A stretch of 64,000 nt of DNA, from the NCBI GenBank assembly GCA_943370385.1, contig CALRQT020000001.1, positions 124,001 through 188,000 on the forward strand, in the 5' to 3' direction. Source of the DNA: BAIKAL-G1 sp943370385. GTDB taxonomy: Bacteria > Cyanobacteriota > Cyanobacteriia > PCC-6307 > Cyanobiaceae. Both the position numbers and the translations under genes were made by a program. Under the pieces are notes generated by a model, which was given only the letters and a program-made list of their open reading frames with translations, had not been told where the DNA came from and ran no database searches. Below, in pieces: positions 17,685-26,618 of this stretch. Numbering within the stretch: position 1 is the stretch's first letter; the number at the start of each line of letters is the position of its first letter.

Positions 17685-19223
17685 ATGGCTGAGACCCCGA
17701 AAGCCCGGACCCCCAAGCCAGGGACCCTCAAGATCGTTGTTTTTGACGACGATCCCACCGGCTCGCAGACGGTGCACAGCTGCCCTTTGCTGCTGCGCTG
17801 GGACGCCGCCAGCCTGCGCCAGGGCCTGGCCGATCCGTCGCCCTTGCTGTTCCTGCTGGTCAATACCCGCGACCTGCCCCCCGAGCAGGCCCGCTCCCGG
17901 CTGACCACCCTCTGCCGCACGCTCCAGCCCCTGCTGGCCGAGGCCTTGGCCGCCGGCACGATCGACCGCTGGCTGGTGGTGAGTCGTGGCGATTCGACCC
18001 TGCGGGGCCATTTCCCCCTGGAGAGCGAGGTGATCAGTGCCGAATTAGGGCCCTTCGCCGCCAGTTTTTTGGTGCCCGCCTTCCTGCCCGGCGGCCGGAC
18101 GACGGCGGCCGGCGTGCATTTGCTCCACGGCGAACCGGTGCACCGCAGTGCCTTCGCCCAGGACCGGCTCTTCGCCTACGGCACCAGTTTTTTGCCGGCC
18201 TGGGTGGCGGAGAAAACGGCAGGAGCGATCCCGGCCGAGGCCGTGCAACGCATCGACCGCAGCGAGCTCGAGGCGGCCGTGGCGGAACGGGAGGGGGGCG
18301 AGAGCAAGGGTTTCCAGGCCCTGGTGGGGCGGCTGGCGGATCTGGCGGGGAACCCCTGGGTGGTGGTCGATGGCGAGCGGCCGGCCCAATTGGCCGCCTT
18401 TGCCGCCGCAGTGGATCAGGTCAGCGATCCTGCGGCTGACCCGGTTCCCGGGGGGGATGGGATGGCGGCTGCTGCCCCAACCCCCATTCCAAAGCAAGCC
18501 CCAACCCCAGGGCCGCGGCGCTTCCTGTTCCAATCGGCCGCCAGCCTGATCACGGCCTTGGCGGAGTTGCCGCCCCAACCACGCGATGCCGCCGGCCTGG
18601 CGGCCCTGCGCCGCTGCGGTCCCGATGGCCAGCCCCTGCCCGGTTTGGTGCTGGTGGGCTCCCATGTGCCCCTGGCCGATGCCCAGGTGCAGAGCTTGTT
18701 GGCCGAATCGGCCTGCGGGGGGGTGGACCTGGAGGTGGCCAAGGTCGCCCGGGTGTTGGCTGGGCCCCTGCCCGATCGCCTGCTGCCCTCCCTGGAGAGC
18801 GCTTGGCTGGAGCGGTTGCAAGCGGTGTTGGCGCGGGGCCAGACGCCGGTGCTGTTGACCAGCCGGGGGGAGCTGGCTTGTTCCAGCCCCGCCGAGCGCC
18901 GGGCCCTGGGCGAAGCCTTGGCCGGCCTGATGGCCCGCCTCGCCGCCCGCCTGGCGCCCCAGCTGGGCTACCTGATCAGCAAGGGCGGCATCACCAGCCA
19001 AACCCTGCTGGCGGATGGATTGGAGCTGGCGATGCTGCGGTTGGAGGGCCAACTCCTGCCGGGGCTCTCCCTACTGCGGCCGGCTGGCGCTGGCGTGCCA
19101 GAGGCCCTGGCGGGCCTGCCCTTGATCACGTTCCCGGGCAACCTGGGCGATGGCCAAACCCTGGTGGAGTCCTGGCGCCTGATGGAGGGGCGGGGGCCTG
19201 TTGCCAGCTCAGTAGGCCCTTAA
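17685..19223 (+). CDS. Four-carbon acid sugar kinase family protein (DUF1537-like)
   Basis: A 512-residue kinase-like protein. The N-terminal domain starts KIVVFDDDPTGSQTVH (Asp-rich, residues 16-31) and continues VNTRDLPPEQAR and SRGDSTLRGHFPLE. The C-terminal nucleotide-binding domain has LVGSHVPLADAQVQSLL and the signature LGYLISKGGITSQTLLADG. The family phosphorylates acids such as threonate, erythronate and denitronate-type C4 sugars. A low-complexity Pro/Gly stretch near residues 245-280 links the domains. It is embedded between glcE-like and glcF-like genes, which suggests a role in sugar-acid or glycolate salvage (inference). Confidence 0.85.
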   Translation: MAETPKARTPKPGTLKIVVFDDDPTGSQTVHSCPLLLRWDAASLRQGLADPSPLLFLLVNTRDLPPEQARSRLTTLCRTLQPLLAEALAAGTIDRWLVVSRGDSTLRGHFPLESEVISAELGPFAASFLVPAFLPGGRTTAAGVHLLHGEPVHRSAFAQDRLFAYGTSFLPAWVAEKTAGAIPAEAVQRIDRSELEAAVAEREGGESKGFQALVGRLADLAGNPWVVVDGERPAQLAAFAAAVDQVSDPAADPVPGGDGMAAAAPTPIPKQAPTPGPRRFLFQSAASLITALAELPPQPRDAAGLAALRRCGPDGQPLPGLVLVGSHVPLADAQVQSLLAESACGGVDLEVAKVARVLAGPLPDRLLPSLESAWLERLQAVLARGQTPVLLTSRGELACSSPAERRALGEALAGLMARLAARLAPQLGYLISKGGITSQTLLADGLELAMLRLEGQLLPGLSLLRPAGAGVPEALAGLPLITFPGNLGDGQTLVESWRLMEGRGPVASSVGP

Positions 19224-19240
19224 GGGGCCTTGGTTGGGCC

Positions 19241-20689
19241 TTAGGTGCCCTTGAAGCTCTGCTCCAGCACTTGCACCGGATGCAACACCGGCAGAGCCCG
19301 TCCCGTTTCGCCCAGGTGCTTGCGGATCTGCAGGCTGCAGCCGATGTTGGCGCTCACGGCCAGCTCCGCCCCGCTGCCAGCCAGGTCGTCAGCCTTGATG
19401 CGGCCCAATTCCGCGGCCACCTCCGGCTCCACCAGGTTGTAGATGCCGGCGCTGCCGCAGCAGACCCCCGCTTCCACGGCCTCGAGCAGCTGCACATGGG
19501 GGATCTGGCCCAGGAGGTCGCGAGGCTGGTCGTGGAGGCCCTGGCCGTGGAGCATGTGGCAGGCATCGTGATACACGAGCCTCAGGGGCCGCTCGGCGCT
19601 AGCGGGTTGGCCGTCGCCATGGCGCAGGGGCTGCAGGGCGCTGCGGAACGCTTCCGAGAGGCCCACTTGGGCCAGGAACTCCTGGATGTCGGCCACGGGG
19701 GCTTGGAAGGGTTGCTCGGAGCCGGGGCCTGGGCGATGGCCTGGGCCGTTGGACTCCGGCGCGCCCTCGCCGCCGAGGATCTCGGGATAGTGCTTGAGGG
19801 TGTGGCCGCAGCCGGAGGCGCCCACCAGCACCGCATCGAGGAGCTCAGCTCCGGCGGCCTTGCCCGGCCCCACCACGGCCGCAAAGCTGGCCACCAGCTG
19901 CTGGGCCAGGGTTTGGGTCTGCTCCAGTTCGCCCTGGTGGTGGGTCATGGCGCCGCAGCAGCCCTGCTCGGGCGGGATCACCACCTCGATGCCGTTGGCG
20001 CTGAGCACGGCCACGGCGGCCTGGTTCACGGCCGGATCAAACAGGCGCTGCACGCAGCCCAACACCAGCCCCACCCGGTAGCGCCGGGGTCCCTGGGCAG
20101 GCACCACCACAGGAAAACGATCGGCAAAGGCCTCCGGCGCCAGGGGCGGCAACAGGCCTTCAATCGCCTCCAGCTGGGGGCCCATCAGGCGCAACAGGCC
20201 ACTGCGGCGCACCAGGCTTTGCAGGGGTGTGCCGGCGTAGAGCCGCAGGGGGGTGAGCAGGGCCCGCAGGCGGCCGGGGTATGGCAGGAGGGCAAACAGC
20301 AGCTTGCGTAGGGCCTGCTGGCCAGAACTGCGCAACTCAGGCGCATTCAGCTTGGGGCGGGTGGCCTCAATCAGCTCGTCGTAGCGCACCCCCGAGGGGC
20401 AGGCCGTAACGCAGGCGAGACAGCCCAGGCAGCTATCGAAATGGCTGGCCACGGTGGCATCGAGGGCCAGCTCGCCGGCCTCGATCGCCTTAAGCGCATG
20501 GATGCGGCCCCGCGGCGAATCCATCTCCGTGCCCAGCACCCGGTAGCTGGCGCAGGTGGGCAGGCAGAAGCCGCAGTGCACGCAGGGATCTGTGGCGCTG
20601 GGCAGGCCCAGGTCCTGGCTGGGGCTGGAGCCAGAGGTTGGGGCCGGGCGGGAGTTCGAAGACACCATCGATTGAGTCTGCCGGGCCAC
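19241..20689 (-). CDS. glcF: Glycolate oxidase iron-sulfur subunit GlcF-like
   Basis: A 482-residue (Fe-S)-binding protein. Two 4Fe-4S ferredoxin motifs are visible, DPCVHCGFCLPTC (from residue 35) and CLGCLACVTACPSG (from about residue 88), followed by two CCG domains (PPEQGCCGAMTHHQGE and, later, GVCCGSAGIYNLVEPE), the pattern of GlcF and other CCG-type redox subunits. It would pass electrons from the FAD subunits to the quinone pool. The true start may be the internal ATG eight residues in. It overlaps no neighbour and shares the strand with glcE. Confidence 0.9.
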   Translation of the reverse strand: MARQTQSMVSSNSRPAPTSGSSPSQDLGLPSATDPCVHCGFCLPTCASYRVLGTEMDSPRGRIHALKAIEAGELALDATVASHFDSCLGCLACVTACPSGVRYDELIEATRPKLNAPELRSSGQQALRKLLFALLPYPGRLRALLTPLRLYAGTPLQSLVRRSGLLRLMGPQLEAIEGLLPPLAPEAFADRFPVVVPAQGPRRYRVGLVLGCVQRLFDPAVNQAAVAVLSANGIEVVIPPEQGCCGAMTHHQGELEQTQTLAQQLVASFAAVVGPGKAAGAELLDAVLVGASGCGHTLKHYPEILGGEGAPESNGPGHRPGPGSEQPFQAPVADIQEFLAQVGLSEAFRSALQPLRHGDGQPASAERPLRLVYHDACHMLHGQGLHDQPRDLLGQIPHVQLLEAVEAGVCCGSAGIYNLVEPEVAAELGRIKADDLAGSGAELAVSANIGCSLQIRKHLGETGRALPVLHPVQVLEQSFKGT

Positions 20690-20718
20690 TTAACATCCGG
20701 CGACCTGAATCGCTGCTG

Positions 20719-21105
20719 ATGGATGCCCTGGAGCTCTTTCATGCGTACATACACGCCTTCAATCGCCGCGATGGCGAGGCCCTGAGGGCGGTGTTCGCGG
20801 CCGATCTGCGGTCGGTGCATCCCGGCGAACCGGAGGTGGATGTGAGCGAGGCGGCGCCCTTTGTGGAGCGCATGCTGGCCCTATGGCCCCGGGGGCTCCA
20901 CTACAAGGTGTTGCGCGCCGCCGGCCGGGACCTAGGCGAGGGCCTCACGGAATCCTGGGGCGAGATGCTGGTGTTCAACGCCGAGGGCAAGGTGGCGGCC
21001 GCTGAAGTGGTGATCTACAACGCCCGCGGCGGGGTGGTGACCCACACCTGGATCTACAAGGTGATGCCACCCACCCACCCCGATTACCGCGACGCCAAGC
21101 CCTAG
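20719..21105 (+). CDS. SnoaL/NTF2-like protein (128 aa)
   Basis: A small cone-shaped-fold protein: MDALELFHAYIHAFNRRDGE is the usual first helix, then DLRSVHPGEPEVDVSEAAPF and a C-terminal sheet (SWGEMLVFNAEGKVAAAEVV and THTWIYKV). I start it at the ATG 20719; the frame is open upstream to 20638, but that part is antisense to glcF. Members act as isomerases, hydrolases or ligand binders, and function is not predictable. A second NTF2-like gene lies 1 kb away, across the alcohol dehydrogenase. The 3' ends of this gene and the dehydrogenase overlap by 4 bp. Confidence 0.75.
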   Translation: MDALELFHAYIHAFNRRDGEALRAVFAADLRSVHPGEPEVDVSEAAPFVERMLALWPRGLHYKVLRAAGRDLGEGLTESWGEMLVFNAEGKVAAAEVVIYNARGGVVTHTWIYKVMPPTHPDYRDAKP

Positions 21106-22106
21106 GCCGGACCCTGCAGCACGAAGCGGTAGCGAACGTCCCCCTGCCGCAACCGCTCCACCGCCGTGTTGATCTCGGCCATCGGCAGCACTTCCACCAG
21201 GGGACTGATGCCGTGGCGGGCGCAGAAGGCCAGCAGCAGCGCCGTGTTGGCGGGAGTGGAGGTCAACGACGACCGGAAGCTGAGGTTGCCCTTGACGAAC
21301 GGAAACACCCGCAGCGGGATCGGGGTGGCGCAGAGCCCCAGCTGGTGCAGGCTGCCCCCGGGAGCCAGGCTGCCGATCACCGCATCCCAGTCGAGGGAGT
21401 GGTTGCTGGTGTTGATGATCAGGTCGTAGGCCCCCCGCTGCTGGTCCAGCTCCCCCAGCAGTTGAACGTGATGGGCGCCGAGATCGAGGATCTCCTGGGT
21501 CTTGCTGCGGGAGGTGGTGATGCCGGTCACTTCGCAGCCCCAGGCGCGGGCCAGCTGCAGGGCCAGATGGCCGAGGCCACCGACGCCGATCACGGCGACA
21601 TGGGAGGTGGGGGAGATGCCGGCGCTGAACAGGGGTTCGAACACCGTCACCCCCGCGCAGAGCAACGGGCCGGCGCTGGCGGGATCGAGGCCCTTGGGCA
21701 GTTCGATCACCCAGTCCTGATGGGCCTTGACGTGGCTGGCAAAGCCCCCGGGGCGGCCGATGATTGTGCTCTCGAAGCTGGCGCAGAGGGTCTGGCGCCC
21801 GCTCAGGCAATAGGAGCAGTGGCGGCAGGTGCCGGCGATGAAGCCGAGACCGCAGATCTGGCCCATGCGCGCCGGATCCACCTCGCTGCCCACATCCACC
21901 ACCCGGCCGACCACCTCATGGCCCGCCACCACCGGCGGAGTCTTGGCGGCCAGCGTTTCGTCGAGGTGGCCGAGATCGCTATGGCAGAGGCCGCAATAGA
22001 GCACCTCGAGCAGCAGCTCGTCGGGCCCCGGGGGCGTGATGGTGAGCTCCACACGACTCAGGGGAGATCCGCTGCCGCGGTTGCCCCAGGCATTGATGGT
22101 GGCCAT
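21102..22106 (-). CDS. Zinc-dependent alcohol dehydrogenase (MDR, CAD/YahK-like)
   Basis: A 334-residue medium-chain dehydrogenase. The catalytic zinc site is seen in LYCGLCHSDLGHLD and VAGHEVVGRVVDVG, the four structural-zinc cysteines in GTCRHCSYCLSGRQTLC, and the NAD(P) Rossmann loop in VAVIGVGGLGHLALQLA. The enzyme would interconvert aldehydes and alcohols in the cytosol. I use the ATG at 22106 (MATINAWGNRG), just 5 bases after the stop of the SnoaL-like gene, so the two are probably one transcript. Confidence 0.9.
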   Translation of the reverse strand: MATINAWGNRGSGSPLSRVELTITPPGPDELLLEVLYCGLCHSDLGHLDETLAAKTPPVVAGHEVVGRVVDVGSEVDPARMGQICGLGFIAGTCRHCSYCLSGRQTLCASFESTIIGRPGGFASHVKAHQDWVIELPKGLDPASAGPLLCAGVTVFEPLFSAGISPTSHVAVIGVGGLGHLALQLARAWGCEVTGITTSRSKTQEILDLGAHHVQLLGELDQQRGAYDLIINTSNHSLDWDAVIGSLAPGGSLHQLGLCATPIPLRVFPFVKGNLSFRSSLTSTPANTALLLAFCARHGISPLVEVLPMAEINTAVERLRQGDVRYRFVLQGPA

Positions 22107-22110
22107 GGCC

Positions 22111-22452
22111 TCAAAGCCCCCCGCAGTAGGTCTGGGCCACGATCCGATCGCCATCCACCACGAAGGTGTCCACGCCCTGCAGCACCCGGCCGCTGGCGCT
22201 GGTGGCGGTCCAGGTCATCAGTCCGATCCCCTCGGCAACGCTCAGGGAGGTGATCGAAGAGTTGAGGTCGCCGAGATTGGCCAGCACGGCGGTGAACATT
22301 TCGCGCAGTTCGGCATGACCCCGGTAGGTGCGGCCCGGGCGCACCATCACGGCGTTCTCGGCGTAGTTGGCCAAGATGGCATCGAGATTGCCCGAGGCGA
22401 AGGCGGCCCCGTTGCGGTTGAGCACCGCTTGGGTTTGCTCCAGCGTGGCCAT
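22111..22452 (-). CDS. SnoaL/NTF2-like protein (113 aa)
   Basis: Begins MATLEQTQAVLNRNGAAFAS and continues NLDAILANYAENAVMVRPGR, TYRGHAELREMFTAVLANLG and VDTFVVDGDRIVAQTYCGG, a full-length SnoaL-like domain with the usual Tyr/Asp pocket residues. I use the ATG at 22452 rather than the in-frame start at 22473. It lies directly upstream of the alcohol dehydrogenase with a 4-base gap and likely shares its transcript. The specific role is unknown. Confidence 0.8.
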   Translation of the reverse strand: MATLEQTQAVLNRNGAAFASGNLDAILANYAENAVMVRPGRTYRGHAELREMFTAVLANLGDLNSSITSLSVAEGIGLMTWTATSASGRVLQGVDTFVVDGDRIVAQTYCGGL

Positions 22453-22555
22453 CGTGTTTAGCGGTAAAAACAAAGCCTAGGAAAGGTCGCACTCCAGCCT
22501 TGGTGCTGCCCAATCCCCTGCTGGGAAGCCTGGCATGGGTTCGCCAAGGGGTTGG

Positions 22556-24037
22556 TCAGCCACCGAAATGGCGCACCACGGCCTGCGCGAAGCCCGAGCA
22601 GCTCACCGAGTCCACCTTGGGCTCCATCAGCCGCGCCAGGTCATAGGTCACTTCTTTATTGGCGATGGCGGCGCTGAGGCCGGCGGTGATCAGGTCGGCA
22701 GCCTCCTGCCAGCCCATGAACTCCAGCATCATCACGCCGGAGAGAATCACCGAGCCCGGGTTGATGCGATCGAGGCCGGCGTGCTTGGGGGCGGTGCCGT
22801 GGGTGGCCTCAAAGATCGCCGCCCGATCGCCGATGTTGGCGCCAGGCGCCATGCCCAGGCCGCCCACCACGGCGGCCGCGGCATCGCTCACGTAGTCGCC
22901 GTTGAGGTTGAGGGTGGCGAGCACCGAATACTCCTGGGGCCGGGTCTGAATCTGCTGGAAAATGCTGTCGGCGATGCGGTCATCCACCAGCACCATCGAT
23001 TTCCATTGGCCGGCGCCATGGCTGGAGCCGATCGCATCGAGCACCCCCTGCACTTCGGCGTTGATCGCCTCTTTCTTTTCGGGGGTGAGGGCGTCGTAGC
23101 CGGGTTCGATCAGGCGGGCGTTGGCCTCGATGCTCAGGCCCGGATCGCTTTCCAAATTGCCGAGGATCCAGCTTTCCCGCTCGGTGATGCACACGTCGCG
23201 GAATTCGGAGGTGGCGAGCTCGTAGCCCCAGTCGCGGAAGGCGCCCTCGGTGAATTTCATGATGTTGCCCTTGTGCACCAGGGTGACGTGGCGCTTATCG
23301 CCTTCGAGCTTGAGGGCGTGCTGGATGGCTTTACGGATGTGGCGCTGGCTGCCGTGCTTGCTCACGGGCTTGATGCCGATGCCCGATCCGGCCGGGATTT
23401 GGCGGTTGCCGAGTTTGCCGTTGGCGGGGATCACCGTGTCGTTGAGGTGGCGGATCAGTTCGATGCCCACCGGATCGTTGGCGTCCCACTCGATCCCCAT
23501 GTAGATGTCTTCGGTGTTTTCCCGATACACGATCACATCGAGATCCTGGGGCCGCTTGTGGGGGCTAGGGGTGCCTGCGTAGTAGCGGCAGGGACGCACG
23601 CAGCAATAGAGGTCAAAGATCTGGCGCAGGGCCACGTTGAGGGAGCGGATGCCGCCGCCGATCGGCGTGGTGAGCGGGCCCTTAATGGCCACGCCATAGG
23701 TCTCGATCGCGGTCAGGGTGTCCTGGGGCAGGTACTGGTAGGTGCCGTAGAGGTCGCAGGCCTCATCGCCGGCGTACACCTTGAACCACTCAATCTTGCG
23801 CTCGCCGCCATAGGCCTTGGCCACGGCCGCATCGAGCACCAGCTGGGTGGCGGGCCAGATGTCAACGCCGGTGCCATCGCCGCGGATGAAGGGAATGATC
23901 GGGTCGTTGGGCACGATCGGCTGGCCGGCCTCAAAGCGGATCGCGCTGCCCTGGCTCGGGGCGACGAGCTTCTCGTAGGACACCGGTGTGGACGTAGGCG
24001 TGGAGGTCGGTGTGGTCGCGGGTGTGGAGCTGGCCAT
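22556..24037 (-). CDS. icd: NADP-dependent isocitrate dehydrogenase
   Basis: A TCA-cycle enzyme that makes 2-oxoglutarate for nitrogen assimilation. The 493-residue product starts at the ATG 24037 with a Thr/Pro-repeat leader (SSTPATTPTSTPTSTPVSYE), unusual and probably disordered. The core follows: DPIIPFIRGDGTGVDIWPAT, the substrate loop GGIRSLNVALRQ, RENTEDIYMGIEW, the metal-binding ILATLNLNGDYVSDAAAA-type stretch, and EATHGTAPKHAGLDRINPGS. It is longer than the E. coli enzyme but normal for cyanobacteria. It is divergent from the next gene across 70 bp. Confidence 0.96.
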   Translation of the reverse strand: MASSTPATTPTSTPTSTPVSYEKLVAPSQGSAIRFEAGQPIVPNDPIIPFIRGDGTGVDIWPATQLVLDAAVAKAYGGERKIEWFKVYAGDEACDLYGTYQYLPQDTLTAIETYGVAIKGPLTTPIGGGIRSLNVALRQIFDLYCCVRPCRYYAGTPSPHKRPQDLDVIVYRENTEDIYMGIEWDANDPVGIELIRHLNDTVIPANGKLGNRQIPAGSGIGIKPVSKHGSQRHIRKAIQHALKLEGDKRHVTLVHKGNIMKFTEGAFRDWGYELATSEFRDVCITERESWILGNLESDPGLSIEANARLIEPGYDALTPEKKEAINAEVQGVLDAIGSSHGAGQWKSMVLVDDRIADSIFQQIQTRPQEYSVLATLNLNGDYVSDAAAAVVGGLGMAPGANIGDRAAIFEATHGTAPKHAGLDRINPGSVILSGVMMLEFMGWQEAADLITAGLSAAIANKEVTYDLARLMEPKVDSVSCSGFAQAVVRHFGG

Positions 24038-24107
24038 CGGCGGCGGCAATGATCGTGCGGGGAGCCTAGGTTTCGGCCCAACGTCTTTTCTGCTCAGGGG
24101 AAACGGC

Positions 24108-24593
24108 ATGAATGCGGCGGAGCAGGTCCGTTCTGTGGAATTGGCCCAGGGCCTGGCCTCGGCCCTGACCCTCTTCCGTGGCCATTTCCCCGCAGCCAGG
24201 GCCAACCTCACCCCCTGGCGGGATGACCCGCTCACCCGCGCCTACGCCGAAGCCGAGTCGCTGGATCTCTCCTTTCACTTCCCGGGCTGGAGTCCCCGCA
24301 CCCAGTGCCGCTCCGTGCTGGTGCAACTGCGGCTCGATGGGCCCACCAGTCCCAGGCCCGCAGCCCCAGGCCTGGGACTGGTGGGGGCCCGGCCCCGCTT
24401 GCTGGGTGTGCTGGTGCGCGGCCTCACCTATGAATCCGAGCGTTGGCGCCTGGCCACCGTGGGCGATTGGACCCCCAGCGGCAGCCACCTGCCCCAGCCG
24501 GAGGTCACCGAAAAACTGCAGGCCTTCTGCCGGGAGCTGTTTGATCTCTTCGATGGTGGCGCCGGCGCCGCACCTGGCTGCCAGGCCGCCTGA
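24108..24593 (+). CDS. Conserved cyanobacterial hypothetical protein (161 aa)
   Basis: Starts at ATG 24108, preceded by a CAGGGGAAA ribosome-binding site. The sequence (AQGLASALTLFRGHFPAARA, SLDLSFHFPGWSPRTQC, RPRLLGVLVRGLTYESERW) has no membrane segment or known catalytic motif. It lies upstream of ho1 on the same strand. I recall similar proteins of unknown function next to heme oxygenase or isocitrate dehydrogenase genes in picocyanobacteria, but cannot assign a role. A Pro/Ala-rich loop at residues 80-90 shows a short internal repeat at DNA level. Confidence 0.7.
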   Translation: MNAAEQVRSVELAQGLASALTLFRGHFPAARANLTPWRDDPLTRAYAEAESLDLSFHFPGWSPRTQCRSVLVQLRLDGPTSPRPAAPGLGLVGARPRLLGVLVRGLTYESERWRLATVGDWTPSGSHLPQPEVTEKLQAFCRELFDLFDGGAGAAPGCQAA

Positions 24594-24717
24594 GCTCGCT
24601 GGCGGGCTAGCCCAAGCCGTTCCGTTCCCGGCTCCCGTAACCCTTCGCAACCTTGCCAGCCGGCCCGGGAAAGCCCCGCCTACCTTAATTCTCCTGACCG
24701 AGCAGCTTTCCGGATCG

Positions 24718-25431
24718 ATGTCTGTCGCGCTTGCCGCCCAATTGCGTGAAGGGACCAAAAAGGCCCACACCATGGCCGAAAACACCGGTTTCGTCAGCTG
24801 CTTCCTCAAGGGAGTTGTGGACAAGCTGAGTTATCGCCGCTTGGTGGCCAACCTCTATTTCCTCTACACCGCCATGGAGGAGGAGATCGGCAAGCTCAAG
24901 GACCATCCCGTCGTCGGTCCAATCGCCTACGACCAGCTCAACCGCCGCGCCGTCCTGGAAGAGGACATGGCCTTCTACTTCGGAGCCGATTGGCGCAACC
25001 AGGTGCAACCCACCCCGGGCGCCCAGATCTATATCGATCGCATCCACCAGGTGGCCAGCGAGGCCCCCGAGCTGCTGGTGGGCCACCACTACACCCGCTA
25101 CATCGGCGACCTCTCCGGCGGCCAGATCCTCAAGAACATTGCCCAGAAGGCCATGAACCTGGGCGACCACGACGGCCTGCGCTTCTACGAATTCGACGCG
25201 ATCCCCGATGAAAAGGGGTTCAAGGTCGGCTACCGCCAGGCCCTCGACGCCCTGCCGATCGACCAGGCCACGGCCGATCGCATCGTGGAGGAGGCCAACC
25301 AGGCCTTCCACCTGAACATGACCATGTTCCAGGAGCTGGAAGGCAACCTGGTGGCCGCCATTGGCAAGGTGCTCTTCGGCTTCCTCACCCGCCGCCAGCG
25401 CGCCGGCAGCACCGAGGCCGTCGCCGCCTGA
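24718..25431 (+). CDS. ho1: Heme oxygenase (biliverdin-producing)
   Basis: A 237-residue soluble enzyme that opens heme to biliverdin, the first step to phycobilin light-harvesting pigments. The proximal heme ligand is His17 in LREGTKKAHTMAENTGFVSC. The distal helix is GHHYTRYIGDLSGGQILKNI with its flexible GG kink, and NLYFLYTAMEEEI is also family-typical. I use the ATG at 24718 (MSVALAAQ), because the open frame upstream is a shadow of the preceding gene. It is present in all phycobilisome-bearing cyanobacteria, which supports the organism call. Confidence 0.97.
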   Translation: MSVALAAQLREGTKKAHTMAENTGFVSCFLKGVVDKLSYRRLVANLYFLYTAMEEEIGKLKDHPVVGPIAYDQLNRRAVLEEDMAFYFGADWRNQVQPTPGAQIYIDRIHQVASEAPELLVGHHYTRYIGDLSGGQILKNIAQKAMNLGDHDGLRFYEFDAIPDEKGFKVGYRQALDALPIDQATADRIVEEANQAFHLNMTMFQELEGNLVAAIGKVLFGFLTRRQRAGSTEAVAA

Positions 25432-25481
25432 GTCCTGGCACCCAGCTGGGCCAGAGTGGGCCAACGGCTCGCCTGACGCCT

Positions 25482-26588
25482 TTGCGACCCCTGCGCTTTC
25501 TGGTGCCCGGCACCACCGGTCGTTTCCGTTGCGGCGGCCTGCAGGTGGAACTGCAGACGGCCCGGCTCACGGCGGCCCTGCGGCCCACCCAGGTGGTGAC
25601 CTACCGCCAGAGGCAGGCCGATTTGCCCTTTATGGCAGACCTGCTGAATAGCGAGGCGGCGCCGGGGCAGGCCCTTTGGATCGTGAGCTGGGGCTTTGAT
25701 GTGCCGAAGTTGCTGCGCCAGCTGGCCGGCCGGCCCGTGGCCTATCACGCCCACAGCAGTGGCTATGGCTTTGATCTGCCGCCGGCTACGCCGGTGTTGG
25801 CGGTGAGCCGCAACACCCTCGGCTACTGGGGCGATCGCAGCCCCCGAAGTCCCCTGTTTCTGGTGCCCAATGCCCTCGAGCCCCAGTGGCTGGAGCGGGG
25901 TGATCGGGCTCGGGCCCGCCGCCGGCCGATCGATGTGCTGGTGCAGCGGCGCAAGAGCAGTGCCTATGTGCTCGAGACCCTGGTGCCGGCCCTCCGGGCC
26001 CGGGGGCTGCAGGTGGTGGTCCAGGACGGCTGGGTCGACGACCTGGTGGACCTTTTCAACAGCGCCGCGGTGGTGCTCTACGACTCCGCCGACTACTGGC
26101 GCGGCCGCGGCGTGTCCGAGGGCTTCGGCCTGCCGCCCTTGGAGGCCCTCGCCTGCGGTTGTGTGCTGTTCAGCAGCCTCAACCACGCCCTGGCCGACAC
26201 CCTCGATCCGGGCCGGTTCGGCCACCAGATCGGCGCCGGCACCCTCGAGGCGGACCTGGAGGCGATCACGGCTGCCGCGGCGGAGCCGGCGGCCTGGGTG
26301 CCGGCCCCCGAAGCCCTGGCTGGTTTGCTCGCCAGCGGCAGCGAGGAGGCCCTGATGGAGCGCTGGCGCGGGGCCCTGGCCGCCATCGATCGCCACTGGG
26401 ACCGGTTGGAGCAGGGCTGCCGGCCCCTGGCGAGCGAGCCGGTGTGGCGGCAGCGCTGGCGCCAGAGGTTGGAGCGGCTGGGGAAGCTCAAGCGCCTTTT
26501 TGCTCGCCGCCCAGGGAGCTTGGCGGCCAATCGGTTCTCTGGCTGGCCGCCTGGGCGGGCAGGGACCCAAGGCAGAGACATAGCTTGA
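25482..26588 (+). CDS. Glycosyltransferase, group 1 (GT4-like)
   Basis: A 368-residue GT-B-type protein starting at TTG 25482. The N-terminal domain starts RPLRFLVPGTTGRFRCGGLQ and has PVAYHAHSSGYGFDLPP and VLAVSRNTLGYWG. The C-terminal nucleotide-sugar domain has DLFNSAAVVLYDSADYW and SEGFGLPPLEALACGCVLFS, the E-x7-E region of retaining GT4 enzymes. The usual strong GG-rich phosphate loop is not obvious. The gene lies directly upstream of an ABC exporter, suggesting joint action on a cell-surface glycan or glycolipid (inference). Confidence 0.85.
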   Translation: MRPLRFLVPGTTGRFRCGGLQVELQTARLTAALRPTQVVTYRQRQADLPFMADLLNSEAAPGQALWIVSWGFDVPKLLRQLAGRPVAYHAHSSGYGFDLPPATPVLAVSRNTLGYWGDRSPRSPLFLVPNALEPQWLERGDRARARRRPIDVLVQRRKSSAYVLETLVPALRARGLQVVVQDGWVDDLVDLFNSAAVVLYDSADYWRGRGVSEGFGLPPLEALACGCVLFSSLNHALADTLDPGRFGHQIGAGTLEADLEAITAAAAEPAAWVPAPEALAGLLASGSEEALMERWRGALAAIDRHWDRLEQGCRPLASEPVWRQRWRQRLERLGKLKRLFARRPGSLAANRFSGWPPGRAGTQGRDIA

Positions 26589-26618
26589 ACCCATTGGCTC
26601 CAGACCAGGCCCCCCTCC

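Noticed and set aside
18803..20311. 502-codon plus-strand frame
   Set aside because: It spans the end of the sugar-acid kinase and is antisense to glcF, with shadow-like composition and no start signal.
24038..24235. N-terminal extension of icd to 24235
   Set aside because: It would overlap the divergent gene at 24108 in antisense and has no Icd similarity; the ATG at 24037 fits.
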